DNA from: Neckera pumila
Taxonomy: Eukaryota; Streptophyta; Bryopsida; Hypnales; Neckeraceae
Assembly: GCA_963969595.1 (NCBI GenBank)
Contig: OZ018408.1
Span: 4,337,823 to 4,401,822 of the forward strand
DNA: 64,000 nucleotides
Direction: 5' to 3'
The position numbers were made by a program, and so were the translations under genes. The notes beneath the pieces are model-generated. The model was not told the origin of the DNA. It did not search any database and saw only the letters and a program-made list of their open reading frames with translations. Positions 1-13,168 of the stretch are shown here, piece by piece. Positions within the stretch are counted from its first letter, which is position 1; each line of letters begins with the position of its first letter.

Positions 1-1504
1 GGACTTTCCAGTTCCAGGGGGGCCATACAACAAGTAACCCCTCTTCCAAGCTCTCCCAGCCCTTTCATAAAACGCTTGGTCGGTGGTGAACGCAGTCAGA
101 TCCGCCATAATGTCTTCCTTCAAGGACGGTTCCATGGCAAGAGTTTGAAACGTCGACGGATGCTTGTAGAAAACCTCTTCCCACATACGCCTCGACCCGG
201 AAACCGTATACTGGTGAAACCCGTGACTATCCCGGGAATTATTACAGTAGATTTTGACATCTCGGGATTTGCTGGTATATGTGGCAGAGCTCTCAGCGAT
301 GAAGTTCAGATACTCCGGAAGCAATCTGGCTTTGTCTCTCTTGCGGACTCTCAACTGAAACTCACGCGTAGTTGGCCCACTCTGTCCTCCGGATGGACTT
401 CTGTACTGCTTCTCTCTAGTGTCTGTATGGTGAGTCCACCACACGGTCATTCCCTGCAGGGTCCGGATGACTGTTAGATGGGTCTATTTTCATACAGAGG
501 GAACAAAAATAACAGGCACTAATTCGTTAATTAATGCTGAATGCTGAATGCTTCCAATGGTAGAATGCATTTTGGACCTCCCACTCCAGTTATTGAACTA
601 AGTTCCAGTGTCAGTGAACTGCAACTCAAACCCTTACAGGACAAAGAAAGAATTCTATGACCAATTCGACTGATCATAAATTGACTTAACCCTTACCGGC
701 TCAATTAAGGATTCATAGTTTTAAACTGACCAATCCTATTGATCATAAATCGGCTTAACCCTGGGAAACATGGTTTATCACAGACTGACCAACACGATTG
801 ATCATAAACTGACTTAACCCTATAGGGCAAACGAATATGGTTCAAAAAAGCTCAATTCGATTGATGATAAACTGACTTGACTCAGGTGGAGGGTAAAGGA
901 TCATAGTTCAAAAAAGCCCCAATTCAATCGATCATATTGTGAAAAATATAATGCAGATGGGGTCAATTTGTATGTCACTAGAATCAATGAAGAACAATTG
1001 CATGTGTTAATGTCAAAATGTCAAAAACTAAACTAAAGAAAGTTCCCGTACGACCTACTCCAAAAGTTCTAGAAAAGGAACGTAATACCCACTTTGGGTA
1101 TTCAGGGCTTAAGAAACCTTGAGACTGAATATGAAGGCAAGAAACTCCACCTTGTAAGTATCGACAATGACATCGTCGGAATTCGACAAGCGCATAGTGA
1201 TGCTGGTCGAATTCGGCTGCCTGAAGACGGTGACTCGCTTCGCCTTGTTGTACGCTTTGCACGATTCCAGGTACAAGTGGATGTCGCTGTAGAGCTGGTT
1301 GGGGAGACTCCCTTCGAACTCGTTGACGGTGAGAAAACAAAACGGATTGAGCAAGTTTCGTAGTACGCTCCGTAAGTGGCTCACTGCTTGGTGGGTCTCG
1401 TGTGGCATGGTCTGCTTGATCACGGTGATCAAGCCCAGCAACGGAAACAGCTGACCCATGGCCTGGCCCACGTTTGGTAGCTTCAACTTGCCCAATTGCT
1501 CCAT
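1..1504 (-). CDS. BCS1-like AAA-ATPase, 5' part (C-terminus beyond the window edge)
   Basis: Two exons are readable on the minus strand: exon 1 1504-1151 and exon 2 453 to the window edge at 1. They join in phase (VDTYK then GMTVWW) through a GT-AG intron. The visible 269 residues match the plant BCS1-type (AT3G50940-like) AAA-ATPases: a hydrophobic N-terminal segment at about residues 15-30, the BCS1 N-terminal region, then HPSTFQTLAMEPSLKEDI, GRAWKRGYLLYGPPGTGKS and the Walker A motif GPPGTGKS, at which the sequence stops. Members of this family are membrane-anchored ATPases of mitochondria, ER or plasma membrane; yeast BCS1 translocates the folded Rieske protein, but plant paralogues are mostly stress-related and their substrates are not known. 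The start ATG at 1504 is followed directly by family-like sequence. Walker B and the remainder are outside the window, so integrity cannot be judged. Confidence 0.88.
654..936. repeat. Diverged tandem repeat in the intron of the BCS1-like gene
   Basis: About four to five imperfect units of roughly 60-65 bp. Each carries a core like GACCAATTCGATTGATCATA followed by AACTGACTTAACCCT. The array fills nearly half of the single visible intron. The conserved core TTGATCATAAA is nearly palindromic (TGATCA). Confidence 0.75.
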
Positions 1505-1817
1505 CGCTACTCAACCAATTAAGTAATCTTATTCCAATACTTCTATTGCTCTAACAAAACGAGGGATCACTCCTGCAAGACTGCTGATCGTGACCGCCTT
1601 CACTCCACTATCACAATAACCACTATGTCAGAAAACCCACACGAACGTTAGAGCAAATTGCATCAACGAAAACTAAGCCTCTAGCACAAAGCCTGTAGAC
1701 TCAACTACCGATTTAAATGCTATCACAAGGTGATGATCAAGGATTCAAGAGATCGGTACAAGCCTCCCTCATCACCAAGACAAGATTCTCACAAAAGCTC
1801 TTGCCAGATCCTCCCCA

Positions 1818-1833
1818 TTTTATACCCAATTGG
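1818..1833 (-). promoter_or_regulatory. TATA box and CCAAT element upstream of the BCS1-like gene
   Basis: On the minus strand the sequence reads CCAATTGGGTATAAAATGG about 310-330 bp upstream of the ATG at 1504. GGTATAAAA is a good plant TATA box and would place transcription start near 1790, giving a 5' leader of about 285 nt. The rest of 1505-2877 contains no recognised gene. Confidence 0.35.
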
Positions 1834-2877
1834 CCACAGTGAGAGCAGAGTCAAAGCTAAGCCATACTTCAAATGAGAGAATATAAACGCATCAACTGTT
1901 CTAAGATCGACTGTGGTGAGTATAGAACTCACTTTGAAATTGTAGAGTCGGGTTTGCCGAGTACTCCATCGGCCGCTACTCCACCAATTAATACAAATTC
2001 CAAGCCCTCTTTTATGGCACGCGATCTTCAGCCCCACTCCTGCAGGATCATTGCCACCTTCAATCAACTCTCACCATAACTGATGATCAGGCAACCCACA
2101 TCGAACTTTCTACCGCCGAGTCTCTAGAATTTTCTTATCAAATTGTCATCACAAGGCACACGAAAACTCAAATCGAAAGTGTGAAACAATTTGCACACCC
2201 AAATGGTGAACCAAGACAGGTCAGGCGGACAACATCGGTCACAGAAACAAGTGCAAATTACAATCAGACAGGAAACTACATGCCCTTTCGATCGATCGAC
2301 CTCGTGGAGGGGGGAGAGAGAAACAAGAAGGTGCAAGAACAACATCTAACCGATTCATTTGGCCACAATGCAAACCACCCATGCCACATTTCAAAAATAA
2401 ATGCAAGCGTCAAGCTCGGCTACGGCGGGCATAAACCTCAATTTAAAACTACAGTGCGTACCCTACGACGCCACCGTCAAGTTACCCCCTGAGCCGCAAA
2501 GATCAGACACACAATTCCTCCAAACGTAACTATGAGACCAGTGGTAAGCATACCCAGAGCAAAGAGAATCCAAATGGTGAACACAGACAGGTGCAACTTG
2601 CAAATTGGAAACTGCATAAGCTATCCTTCCGATCGATCCCCTTGAGAGAGACGCAAGCTAGAAGGCGGAAATTTAACTTACATTACTGCACCACCATATA
2701 TAACAATTGGTACTCTCCGCCAAACAAAGAGTTTTAATTCTACAGACAGTCGTAAACAATAATAGAAAATGGGGGAGATTGACGGATACCATTGGTAAAA
2801 TTTGATACTATGAAGACTTGGCGTTTGTCCCACCCTTGAAGAAAAGTATCTATTGAAGGAGGAGGTGAAGGACGGAA

Positions 2878-3117
2878 ATGTCTGAGATTCCGGCGTTTCA
2901 GGCACCTCGTCGGTCGTGTTGGGAGGCTTGTGCTGCAGTCAACCCACGAGGCCTCTGCCAGTCAGTGGAACTTGGAACTGCAGCCCGAAAGGCATTGACA
3001 CTGAGCTCGCGTTTTCGGTACTCTTGTTGTCTCATGGGGCGTTCAAACTCAGTGCTACGTGAATATCTCTTAACGCTTAAACGCCGCCGAAGCGGACAAT
3101 TTGCGGCCGATGAATGA
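2878..3117 (+). CDS. Possible small protein of 79 residues, unrecognised
   Basis: An ATG-initiated ORF in an island richer in GC than its surroundings, with a TATATAA-like sequence about 180 bp upstream (near 2695). The product is rich in Arg, Ser and Ala and resembles no family I know. The opposite strand of the same island is also open (3377-2898, but only from GTG). The open frames may simply reflect GC content. It could equally be an exon of a longer gene or a noncoding CpG-type island. Confidence 0.15.
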   Translation: MSEIPAFQAPRRSCWEACAAVNPRGLCQSVELGTAARKALTLSSRFRYSCCLMGRSNSVLREYLLTLKRRRSGQFAADE

Positions 3118-3563
3118 CAGGGAATCCCCATGTGTAGGACAGAAGTACCACTATTCATCTTTGGAATTTTTGGGAGGTCTTCTACGATAGTTTGACCTCC
3201 ACTAAGCACTTTTGGTTTTTTCAAAGTCGATGATGTCATACAGTGCCAAAAGAGATGATTTTTATAGTCACCAGCCCAGCGTTCAAGGATTAAAGGATGG
3301 GCTGATCTCTCTGGAATTTTGGAAATGAGAAATTTTGTCATTGTGTGCATCATGAGCAAAAGAAGAATTGGAATCACTCATTGGAGGTCAACCTACTGTA
3401 GAAGACAATCTCCTTTCTACACAAATTCCCAAGATAAAAGATTGTCCATCTCTTTCAGATAGAAAGATGCTTTGTCATTCATCTGACACTAAATGTCCTT
3501 AGCACCTTTTATGGAATATGCATGGTAAAGATAACCACCCACTTGATTAAGAAACTCCTCTCG

Positions 3564-3615
3564 CATGTACCAATGGTATACATTTGTTTTCTAGAATGTA
3601 TTCCATTGGTACATG
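3564..3615. repeat. Near-perfect inverted repeat (foldback)
   Basis: Arms 3564-3582 and 3597-3615 are complementary at 18 of 19 positions (CATGTACCAATGGTATACA against its complement), with a 14-nt loop. It lies in AT-rich gene-free DNA (3118-5552). Confidence 0.7.
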
Positions 3616-4059
3616 AGGGCGGAATTAGGTGAAAGGTTGGGAATGGGTATGTCTATCCAATGTGAAGGTCAAAATTGGCATAAATTAAGTCATTTTTGTA
3701 AAAAAAAGTACCACAAGTCATCTTATGAATGGTGAGAGGTGACATAGCCCTTTGAGAATATGATGTGAAAATTCAATTTCAGCAATTGAGTAATCACATG
3801 TACCAAAAATCAAGCTCTCTTTGTAGTAATAGTTATATAAAAGTTTTCAAGCTTTGCACTTCTTCAAAACTGGCTTCAAAAGATTGTTGAATGTTCTATA
3901 AGTGTGTGCTTTTTATTCAATTTTCCAAAATAAGGTAAAGTCACAACACCTAAATATATCTAAATAAGCAATTACATCATGTCCCTATTATTGCATAATT
4001 TTTTATTGGATCTTATTTGAAGCTGGTAAAATCTTTTATTTCTTTTTTAATACATTTTT

Positions 4060-4690
4060 TGGGCATTGTATGAATAAACTATGAATTTCCAAAGTGTTGA
4101 AAGTTGGTTTACCTAAAAGTGACTTTAGGCTCTTACAAATAGAGGCTGTACATTTTAGATAAGAGTTTGTAGGGGATGGATTTAGAGAGGGGTCACAATT
4201 AGGATACCCTATTTGTATTACAATTTAGAAGCTCCTACATTTGTACTACTATGTATAAATAGTGTACATTTCAAATTTTCACTGTACTATATTGATACAT
4301 AATGGCTAAGTAGTAGCACAAATATTCTCATGGCAAGACTAGTAAAGTTTCTTACCATAATAGGATAAAGCACCATCAAGAAAAAATTAAACTATGAATT
4401 TTCAAAGCCGACTCTAGGCTCTCATGAATTATAGAGGCAGTACATTTTAGACAAGAATCTGTAGGGGTTGTATTTACAAAGGGGGTCACAATTAGGCATA
4501 GCTATCTTATGAGCCCCTATATGTATTACAATTCAAAAGCTCCCATACTTGTGTATAAATATTGTACATTTAAAATTTTCATTGCACTATGTTGATACAC
4601 AATGGCTACAAAGTGGCACAAATAGTCTTATGTGAGAAAAGAGTTTCTTACCATAGTAGCATAAAGTACCACCAAGAAAAAAAAAATAGG
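4060..4690 (+). repeat. Tandem duplication, two units of about 290 bp
   Basis: The segment starting near ACTATGAATTTCCAAAG is repeated 292 bp later. Landmarks such as GTACATTTTAGA (4148 and 4440), GGGGTCACAATTAGG and TTTCTTACCATA occur once in each unit in the same order. The units are clearly diverged, so the event is old. Interior motifs (ATTATGAATTTTTGAAG-like, followed by CTAAAAGTGAC) resemble the element at 48913-49195. The rest of 3118-5552 shows no gene. Confidence 0.7.
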
Positions 4691-5552
4691 TTTTCTAAAG
4701 GAATTCATAGAATAGAATTAGGATTTTCTTACTGATTTTAGAGATAGATTGCATTGTAGATTAGGAAATTATGTAAACTTCACGCAATGGAGACAGTCAC
4801 CTTTATCAAAGATTTTTTCACATTGCTTTTCATAGAAGAACAACTCTTGCAATTATGAATTCCATGACTAACCTCCTTGCTGAGCTTCATTTCCTTGGTA
4901 GGTTATTACTTGCAAAAATCTCTCTTTGTTAGTCATTTTCCAATCATAAATTGTAGCCAATTTTTGACCACATTATGTTTTTGTGGTAGGAAGGATGCAC
5001 TACTAGAATAGAATCCAAAACACTATACGTTTTAGAACAAACAGGATTGGTATGGAATCATGTCTATGGGTAATGATTGTTGAATGTTAAATTGGGAGGT
5101 CATCTCTACTTGGCTTCTATCAATGAAGTTATTGTTGCTATTTTTAATATACATGAGACCTTTTTTTCTTAACATTCTTTACCTAAAGATGGTATATTCT
5201 TCCATTGTTGGAATAGATTGAAAGCATCACATTAGTATGAGTAAAATTTAATAGGAATGAATCTAAGACTATCAATTAGAAGGACAACGATGGATTTCGA
5301 GCATCTTTGGAATTTTAGGAATCATTTTTTTGGACTAGCTTGACTCTCTTTGGAAGGAGACCAAAACTTCATTTATTTTTATTTTGCACAATGCATAAGG
5401 CTTTATCACTAGTTATGATGATTTGGGTTTCAAAATGTTGGTTTATATTATAAAAGTGCTAATATTACTTCAATAGATAAAGCTATTTACATTCATGAAC
5501 TTCAATAGATTATAAATGGAACCGTTTTATTCAACTCAACATATAGTATACA

Positions 5553-8137
5553 TGCTACAAGAAAATGGCCCTATTTGTGACTGCAGAAAATGACTTCACC
5601 AAAAATACAACTGCTCAGTGACTTCGGCTCTCTAATTGCACCAGTAGGGACAGGCTCCACGGCATTTGAGTCCTCTTGCACTCACGGGCGTGACTTCTAG
5701 ATGAGGAATTTAGGAGGTTCAACCTTCATCCAATGAATTTTGTTCATAGTGTTCTTCACCATCTAATGTAGAGACAGTGAAATGACTAAGTTATGAAAAA
5801 GTACAATGCAGTCATACATTGTGACTGCGCATATCTTTAGAGTAACTGCATAATGACTTCTGCGTGACTGAACAAATACTAACTACTTTGGTCATCTTAT
5901 ATTTTCTTTATTTTTTTTTCATCTTTTTCTATCATGTCTTTTATATTTTCTTTCTTTTTATATTCATTTTATATCTATTTGACTGTTTCATTCATTGTTA
6001 ATTTTTTTCATCCTTTTTAAGAAAAACCTTATATTCTCAATTCTCTTTTATATATATTTTGATCCTTTTGTTTTTTAAATTTATTTATTAATAATTTTTC
6101 CCTTCCGAATTTCCGTAATTGACTAATTTGCTTTATGTCTTCAAACCTTCTTTAATTTCTCTGATTTTCATGAATTTCATTTATCTTTTTTCTGCTTCTT
6201 TGTCTATTCTTTCTTTCATGTCTCCATTAATTCTCTTCTCGTTCTAGAATTGTTTGATTGTTCCATTAGTTCTGATTTTTTTAATTTAAAAAAAAATTAT
6301 TTTCTCGATTCTCTCTTATATATTTTTTTTATCCTCTTTTTTATTGTTTATTTAATTTAAAGTACTTTTCCCATCTACAATTCCAAAATTCTTTCTCGAT
6401 TCTTTAATTTATTCAAACTTTCTTTAATTTATTCAAACTTTCTTTGATTTTTTTAATTTCATTGAAGTGTGCTTATCTTTTTTTTTTTGTAATTTCTCTA
6501 TTGGAACGAGTATTCTTGAAGCTTTCTTTCGAGGTCATGCATTTTGGCTGGACTTTTCTCATTCTGAAGATATATTGATTTTTGCTTCAAGGTCTCCTAC
6601 ATGACTTCCATCATCTTCTACAAATATGGAAGCAATAATTTCAACCAAATGGGGCCTTTGTCATTGAATAACTTCTAAAAGGTTCAAGTCACTAACATTT
6701 GAATTAGTACGGGTCTCCACACACATTTCTTGCGGTACTCTAATGTTGCTAGCAACAAACAAAATGTTGAACTTCTACCTTGTGCTGATGACTACATTGT
6801 CTTTTACTCTCACTGACTACTAACTTCCAAATGACTTCGGACATGATTATGCTAAAGTCATAGACTACTGAACATCAACTTCAACACTGCTTCGTGGCTT
6901 CTTTGGTACTACTGTAAAATGACTTCCTAAGACTGCAAAATGAATTGAAAATATCTCAAACTACTGCACACTTACTCTGATATTGCTTTGGCGCCTTGTG
7001 CATTATGATGCATTATGCAATTTTCCAACATTGTGCGTATCTTTCATCCTACTTTAACTACTTCTATAGCACATTTTTATATACGCCATATATGACAAGG
7101 ATGGACAAAATTCAAATAGGATGTTAGAAAATGTCAAAGAAAATATCCTTTCTAATCCCATCCGCAAAGTTGTTTATAAATTTTGATTTGAGGCTCAAAA
7201 TTTAAAATGGATTCTTGGAGATGAAAGTGAGATTGATTTCCCAACTTCTTTTAGTTCAAAATTTTTGAAAAAAATTAATTTACTAGGCCTAAATGAGGTC
7301 TGAAATATCACTTGTAACACAATTCCTGCGTTTTACATGTCCCACATGGTTTGTCTTGCCTCCTACCTCCCCACTTGTATAAAGTGCTTGTCATTTCATC
7401 TCTTTAAATTCACACACTAAGTGACTTTTGAAGCCATGTGTCACATATGTCAAGTATGGTGTATTGTATATGGTATATTGTTGTAAAATTTTTGAATTTT
7501 AAATGTGGTTGTAGAATGACTACTCCCCATGCAAATATCATTACACTTCTTCATGCACAAATTGTTGCAACTTGAAAATGACAGAAAAATGACTTTCTAT
7601 GTCTTCGGAGAATGTATTGAACCCTAAAGCCACGTTACTTCAGAATGACTAATGTGCCACGTGGCAATCCACCAAATTGGTGCAAAAACTCCATCATAAC
7701 TTCTAAATGACTTTGAAATGATTTGAAAATGACTTCCAGCGTGGTTGTCCATGTCAGATGTAAAAGGGTCTTCGTAACTTCAAAATGACTTTCAACGTGG
7801 CTGTCCACGCCAGATTTATAAGGGATCTTCCATAACTTCAAAATGACTTTGAAATGACTGTCCACGTCGAACAAAAGTGAGAAATACTTTCCACATGTCA
7901 GCCAAAGAGCCATTTCCTTAACTCAAACTTTCTTTATCACTTGAATGAAAACCGTTAGTCATCCATTTTTACTTCATTGTTGGTGATAATAAAAATTGAA
8001 GTTGTCTATAAACAACTTCACGAAAACGACTTTGGGGCCCTACAGTCGTTTTTAAGTCATATGTGCTTATTTGACTTCAAAACGACTGCTGCAAAGTTGT
8101 ATTCCACAGTCATAAATGTGGCCATTTTTTTGTAGTG
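5553..8137. mobile_element. Non-autonomous CACTA (En/Spm) transposon, 2585 bp
   Basis: The right end reads inward as CACTACAAAAAAATGGCC and the left end as TGCTACAAGAAAATGGCC, so the terminal inverted repeat is intact except for a few bases. Both ends are flanked by ACA (5550-5552 and 8138-8140), the 3-bp target duplication expected for the CACTA superfamily. Both subterminal zones are dense in a short motif, AAATGACTT/TGACTTC, in direct and inverted orientation, as expected for transposase-binding subterminal repeats. No ORF with transposase features is present, so it would depend on a partner element. A locally repeated unit near 7735-7880 carries GTGGNTGTCCA. Confidence 0.85.
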
Positions 8138-8140
8138 ACA

Positions 8141-9227
8141 TACATTCAAAATTCTAGAAATTTCTTGGCACCATCATTCATTATAAAGAGTAATTTGTGG
8201 TAAAAGCATTCCATTTTATTTTAAAATCTTTTGTAACAATGCATTGTCAAAATCAACATTGATGTTAACAGGGATTTTGAAAAGTTTTTTTACAACACTT
8301 TGGAAAGATTGTACTCAGGAACTTTCCAACATGCAGAGGAGAACGAATCACCTCCTGCTGCAACCACCCCGGACATGATTAAAAGTATGTCTCTCTCTCC
8401 TCAAAGAACACGAAACAACAAGAATGAACATCAGCAAGCACGTAATCAGTACTCTCTAGCTACATCGGATAGAAATGTAGAATCCTCAAGTCCCTTTCCA
8501 TATAATCCTTGAACCTAGTATCCTCTAATTGAAAAAAACTCTTTGACAGTCCACTTTGCCACTGTAACCATGTCACAATTCTACTTACGAAAATCTTCCT
8601 TTCGAGTGAAGGAACCCTACATGCTAGAACTTTATTTCAACACGTCTCATTTTCATTAAACACCAAAACTATTTATATTTTCAAATAGTTGAATCAAATA
8701 GAAGCATGAGATTGAAACAAAACTCCCAGTGTGCATTCTTTTTAGGAACATAGCCAAGATGAAGAGCAAGATAATTCAGCAGCATCGTAGGGTAATGTTG
8801 AAACAGAAGCATGTGGCAACATACAAGACCATCATTCATATAAAGGTAGAGAGGACGCAGGGAAACTCTCGGCAGGAACCGCTTGAAATTAGAGAAATGC
8901 GTGCAGCGTGTTTCAGAGTGGACACGCTTCGGACAGAATATGTACAGTGGTCACATTTTTGTGACAAGCTATTGGATAACTAAACATTTTGGGGCAGTTT
9001 CTTCTTCATCTAGGACAAATTTTTACGAAGTGATAGTCATACGGGCCTACAGTCATGTTGAGGCTTACATGCACTATGAGAGCACTTGAACGTTTGCTTG
9101 CAATGCATTTGCTCACGCCATGGAGTTTCTTCAAGCTCCAAGACAACCCCTGACAAATTACTTCCCCATGTTTTGCGTAACTTGTTCTCCAACACCGCCG
9201 TGGCTTGTCAATCAGACGTATTTTCTA
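8141..9227. other. Downstream (3' UTR) side of the PFC1-type gene; no gene recognised
   Basis: The sequence becomes less AT-rich from about 8300. It lies directly 3' of the stop codon at 9228-9230 of the minus-strand gene and probably holds its 3' UTR. Short open frames at 8300-8512 and 8729-8983 lack recognisable domains, and the first opens from TTG. Confidence 0.4.
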
Positions 9228-12200
9228 TCAACATGTGGTCGTTTGCTGTGCTAAAGCATTGTGTAGTGCCACGAACTGGTCCAGCGTAAGCTCCTCTGGC
9301 CTCGCCTGCAACCAGAGCACCAACTAAGCACTAAGAAGAGAAAAACGCTGCGGCATCGCAAAGAATACAAGACTCCGATACTTCAGTCAAGAAACTGTTT
9401 TGAGTTATAAACCAACTAATTTGATTTTCACAGGTCAAGGGATCAGCGTGCTACAGAATGAAATGAGTTGAAGTTGTGCTCTTTCCAATCATGATAAGGA
9501 TGTTGTTCCTATTCCAAGCTAGTAGTTCAGTACTCAAGTTCTCGCAGCGGGTGCAATTACGTATTAGATAATCAGTCAAGGGCTGAGAAGTCCAAGACAA
9601 TTATTGGATACAACCTCTATCCACATTAAATCAAAACCATCAGATCTTGAGAATCTACAGATGGGTTATAACTTGGACCATGTTCCTCCTTTTCAACTGC
9701 AACGCCCCATGAGGAAATGAAAGTGACAGGAGAGGGTTATTAGAAAGACACCGGATTAAGTCTTGTGCCAAAACATGATCAAGTAAATGGATGCAAGCAA
9801 CGAATCCAACAAAAGCATATGGGAAAAGCTCTACTCACAGTTTCCAAGAGTCCTATGGACGTCAATGCAGCTTGGGTGGTGGCAGGACTGTGAAGATGCT
9901 GTAGTGACTTCCGCAGCATCTTGCGCTTCCCATTGAATGCTGAGTTAACCTGCAATAGCATCATAAAAGGGGAAACTAGGAATAAGTCATTTTGACTACT
10001 AATGTTGATCAAAATGACTTTCTTTAAACCGAGATAGCTGGTTTGTACTGCAGAGGACCCAAAGAAGGAACTCAGCATTGTACAGGGTTTCTTCCTCCAA
10101 GCCTGATGTCTTGAAAACCCCAACAGTACTCAGCAGTTCCAAAAAAATAAACACACAGAACCACACGTACCAAAGTGAAAAAAGATTTGGTTGATGAAAC
10201 CCGTGGATATTCCGACGCTTGTTTCAAGGCAAATGACACCACACCTGCATCTACCTGACAGACGACATGTCAACAGAATCGTGGTGAAAGTAACTACGGA
10301 AATAGCATCAATATCGATATACTTCAAGCAGTCGGAGGATTTCTGTTTGTCATTAATCAAAAGCTCATCCCAAACATTAGGTCACATGGGGATTGAGCCT
10401 CAAAGCTAGGTACTTGAATCTCCCTGCACCGGCACATGCGGAGAAAGAAATAGCTCTATTGGTGAAATAATCTAATGTTAGGATAGAAAATAATCAGCAC
10501 TTACATTTGGTTGTGGGAAAAAATTGTCACGCCCTACCCTGAATTTGTATTCTGGAACTGGAAGAAGACATCAACATCATGGATATGCATTAATAAGGTG
10601 AAGAGCAAGTTTTTTTCTCATTCATATCCATGTTCTAAATTCACAATAGCTTGGAGGTAAGTAAAATTACAAACATACAACAGATCACCCTTATATCACC
10701 CATCACGGTTTTCTAGCAGAGAAGAACAAAGCTGCAAAGTGCCAACCTGAAAAGTAGTTGATGAGAAGGCTAATGGGTCTATACTCATCACAATCAGGAG
10801 AGGCGTCCACAAGACGGATCGCAGCTTCGTCCTGGGAAGATATCAAGCATTAACGTCCTAACACATAGATACTCACAATGCCGATATCATACTACCCTCA
10901 TCTATCTTGAAAATAATTAGTGAAAGAGGTAGACACCAGACACCCATTTTGAAGCAAACCGGGTCTTATTCAAGTTCAGAAATCCAGATCAAGTCCATCG
11001 ATGTTGAGGAGAAATGGCTCGAGAATCTTAAAATCGAGACAAGTGCAACAGAACCTCAATGAACCAAGAGAGCAACACTAGTATGGCAGGATTATTTCTA
11101 ATCTACAGAATATCACTTGTTGAGCGTTTGACTTTATCTTCGAGTCGAGGATAATTATCCTCGATCTTGTGTTTTGTACAAAAAATACAAGATTGGGACA
11201 AAATTCGTATGGCAAAGAGCATTGATAGTCTATATAATGTCATTTCTGGAGCGTTCGGCTTTATCTTCGAGTCGAGGATAAATACCTGCAGAAGAAGGAT
11301 GATATGGGAGAACGTACTCCCAAGGGGAAGAAGCTGTTTCACGACTTGGGTGGTGATATTAAATGGCAGGTTAGCTATGACCTGCAAGAACCATTCATTA
11401 AGTTTCCCTGAATTCCTTCGAACAATTGGAAGGTCAAAGTGTACGAGTGTAGAAGTCAAGCTTAAATCTAAAAATTCTGGATTCCCACAAAAGGTCATCT
11501 GAATACCTTAGCTCGGCGAGGAGGTTCTGATAAGCCAAAGCGCCTTTCCAAGGCTTCTTGCATGAACGAGGCAGCTGGCCATTTCACGAAATCCTCCTTA
11601 ATAACCTGCCCTCAAAAAACGTTTGTGGTCAGATCCATGAATCATATAGGCAAGCCTAAGCAAGTGAAACAAGGAAACTTATGTGCACATACCTCAACTT
11701 GACCAGTGTGACCAAATCGTTCACCAACCAAAACTGCCATGCCGGAATCCTGCTTGCAAAAAAGTAGACACAGAATCATTATCTAGAGGTCTGATTGCAC
11801 TGAAAACTCAATCTTACTCTTCAAATTCGCTCAAAGTTCAATCGCTTTTGACATTAAGGAGACATACATCTCTTGGGTAAAAATCTCCGAATTGGTTACA
11901 TCATGCAACCTTAAATTAACATGAGCAACGTGGAAATAATTACAAGGTCAATGTTAGTGAAGAGCTAGAGCGGTCCGCACCTTTTCCACAGCAATGATAT
12001 TGGCACCCGCTTCTACAAGGGCATGAGTCAAAGAGCCCGTTCCTGGACCTATTTCCAGCACGAGATCGCCTGGTTGGATTCCCGCAGCCTCAACCATGTC
12101 AACGTTTACTTGTTCGTTCACCATATAATGCTGTCAATATTAAAACAATTGATACAACCCAAAGAAATATATTTAGCAAACAACTATTCACGGAGAAACA

Positions 12201-13168
12201 AAACATGAAAATCAAAACAAACATTCTTGAGTGACTCCGCTTGGATTTAATAATGAACAAGAGTGCTGCCTTAAACATCTAGGAAAGGAAAGTATAGAGG
12301 ACCTGGCGCAACATAGGCGGCAAGCCAAATCTGAAGTAGAGGTCCCAGTGTGTTTATAAAAAACAAAAGGTCAATGAGATCAACCCTAGGGGACCTCTTC
12401 TTCATAAACTCCATAACCTACTAGCATTGCCGGAAAACCCTAATCTCTCCGGTCTACACGGTTTGTGATTAATTAGGGTCTCTGAAGCTAGGACCGGGAG
12501 TCTTCATCTGTAAATGGGCTTCAAAGCATCGGGCCTGGAGGAAGAGACCGTGCAGTATGTATGCTGGATTCTTCCTGCGGGTCATCTCTAGAACAAACCA
12601 GACGAAGAACTGCGCCATATCTCGGCTCCCTTACTATATCAGAACTGGCTCTTAAGATCAAATTCATTCATGTCTGGACTGATCAACTGCTTAACCTAGC
12701 CAGAAGCTCAAGTTTCACAAATTACTGAAAATAGACTCAAAACGCAGCTACCCATTTTCTTCGACTTTTGCATTCATTCCTGAAACCTGACCCGAGATAT
12801 GAATTGCCTGTGAGCGAAATCATTTGACAGGTAATTCAACGATTATGTCAACCAGTGTTTGTGCGTGGCATCATGTAAAGATATTACTTACACAACTCTT
12901 ACACAACCAAAATAGCATTGGAATAGACAATGAAGCTCTTGGGAGCGAAAGAATAATTGATGAATAATAAACTTACTTGGCCAAGCCATTTCTTAGGGCG
13001 GTGGTTCTGGGACTTGAGCGCTCTCAAAGTGCTTCGAACGGCATCCCCATTGCTTTGCACCGCACACGTAATTCGCAAGCAGGGGCTACGACATCTCACG
13101 CCAACGACTGCAAGAGGAATGTGAGTAGGGCTACAAATTCCCACACTCAGCGCCATTGGAATCTTCAC
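9228..13168 (-). CDS. PFC1: Plastid rRNA dimethyladenosine transferase (KsgA/Dim1 family, PFC1-like)
   Basis: Ten exons splice in frame with GT-AG borders: 13168-12977, 12130-11981, 11749-11693, 11605-11507, 11381-11286, 10831-10747, 10551-10505, 10254-10171, 9949-9839 and 9305-9228, giving 332 residues; Arabidopsis PFC1 is of similar length. Residues 1-50 are Ser/Arg-rich and poor in acids, like a chloroplast transit peptide. RPKKWLGQHYMVNEQ begins the enzyme. The SAM motif VLEIGPGTGSL is at 88-98, the ribose-binding acid in VEK at 112-114, EDFVKW at 138-143 and the catalytic NLPFN at 170-174. The C-terminus carries NSAFNGKRKMLRKSL. The family dimethylates two adjacent adenosines near the 3' end of small-subunit rRNA; PFC1 acts on plastid 16S rRNA and is needed for chloroplast development in the cold. 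The start could also be the internal Met 5. No disabling change is seen. Confidence 0.93.
12131..12976 (-). other. Intron 1 of the PFC1-type gene (846 bp)
   Basis: Bounded by GTAAGTT at the exon 1 side and GACAG at the exon 2 side. It is the longest intron of the gene and contains a telo-box-like AAACCCTAA near 12437 on the plus strand. No ORF or element is recognised in it. Confidence 0.6.

Noticed and set aside
2898..3377. 159-residue minus-strand open frame
   Set aside because: It begins at GTG, has no family resemblance and overlaps another open frame in a GC-rich island.
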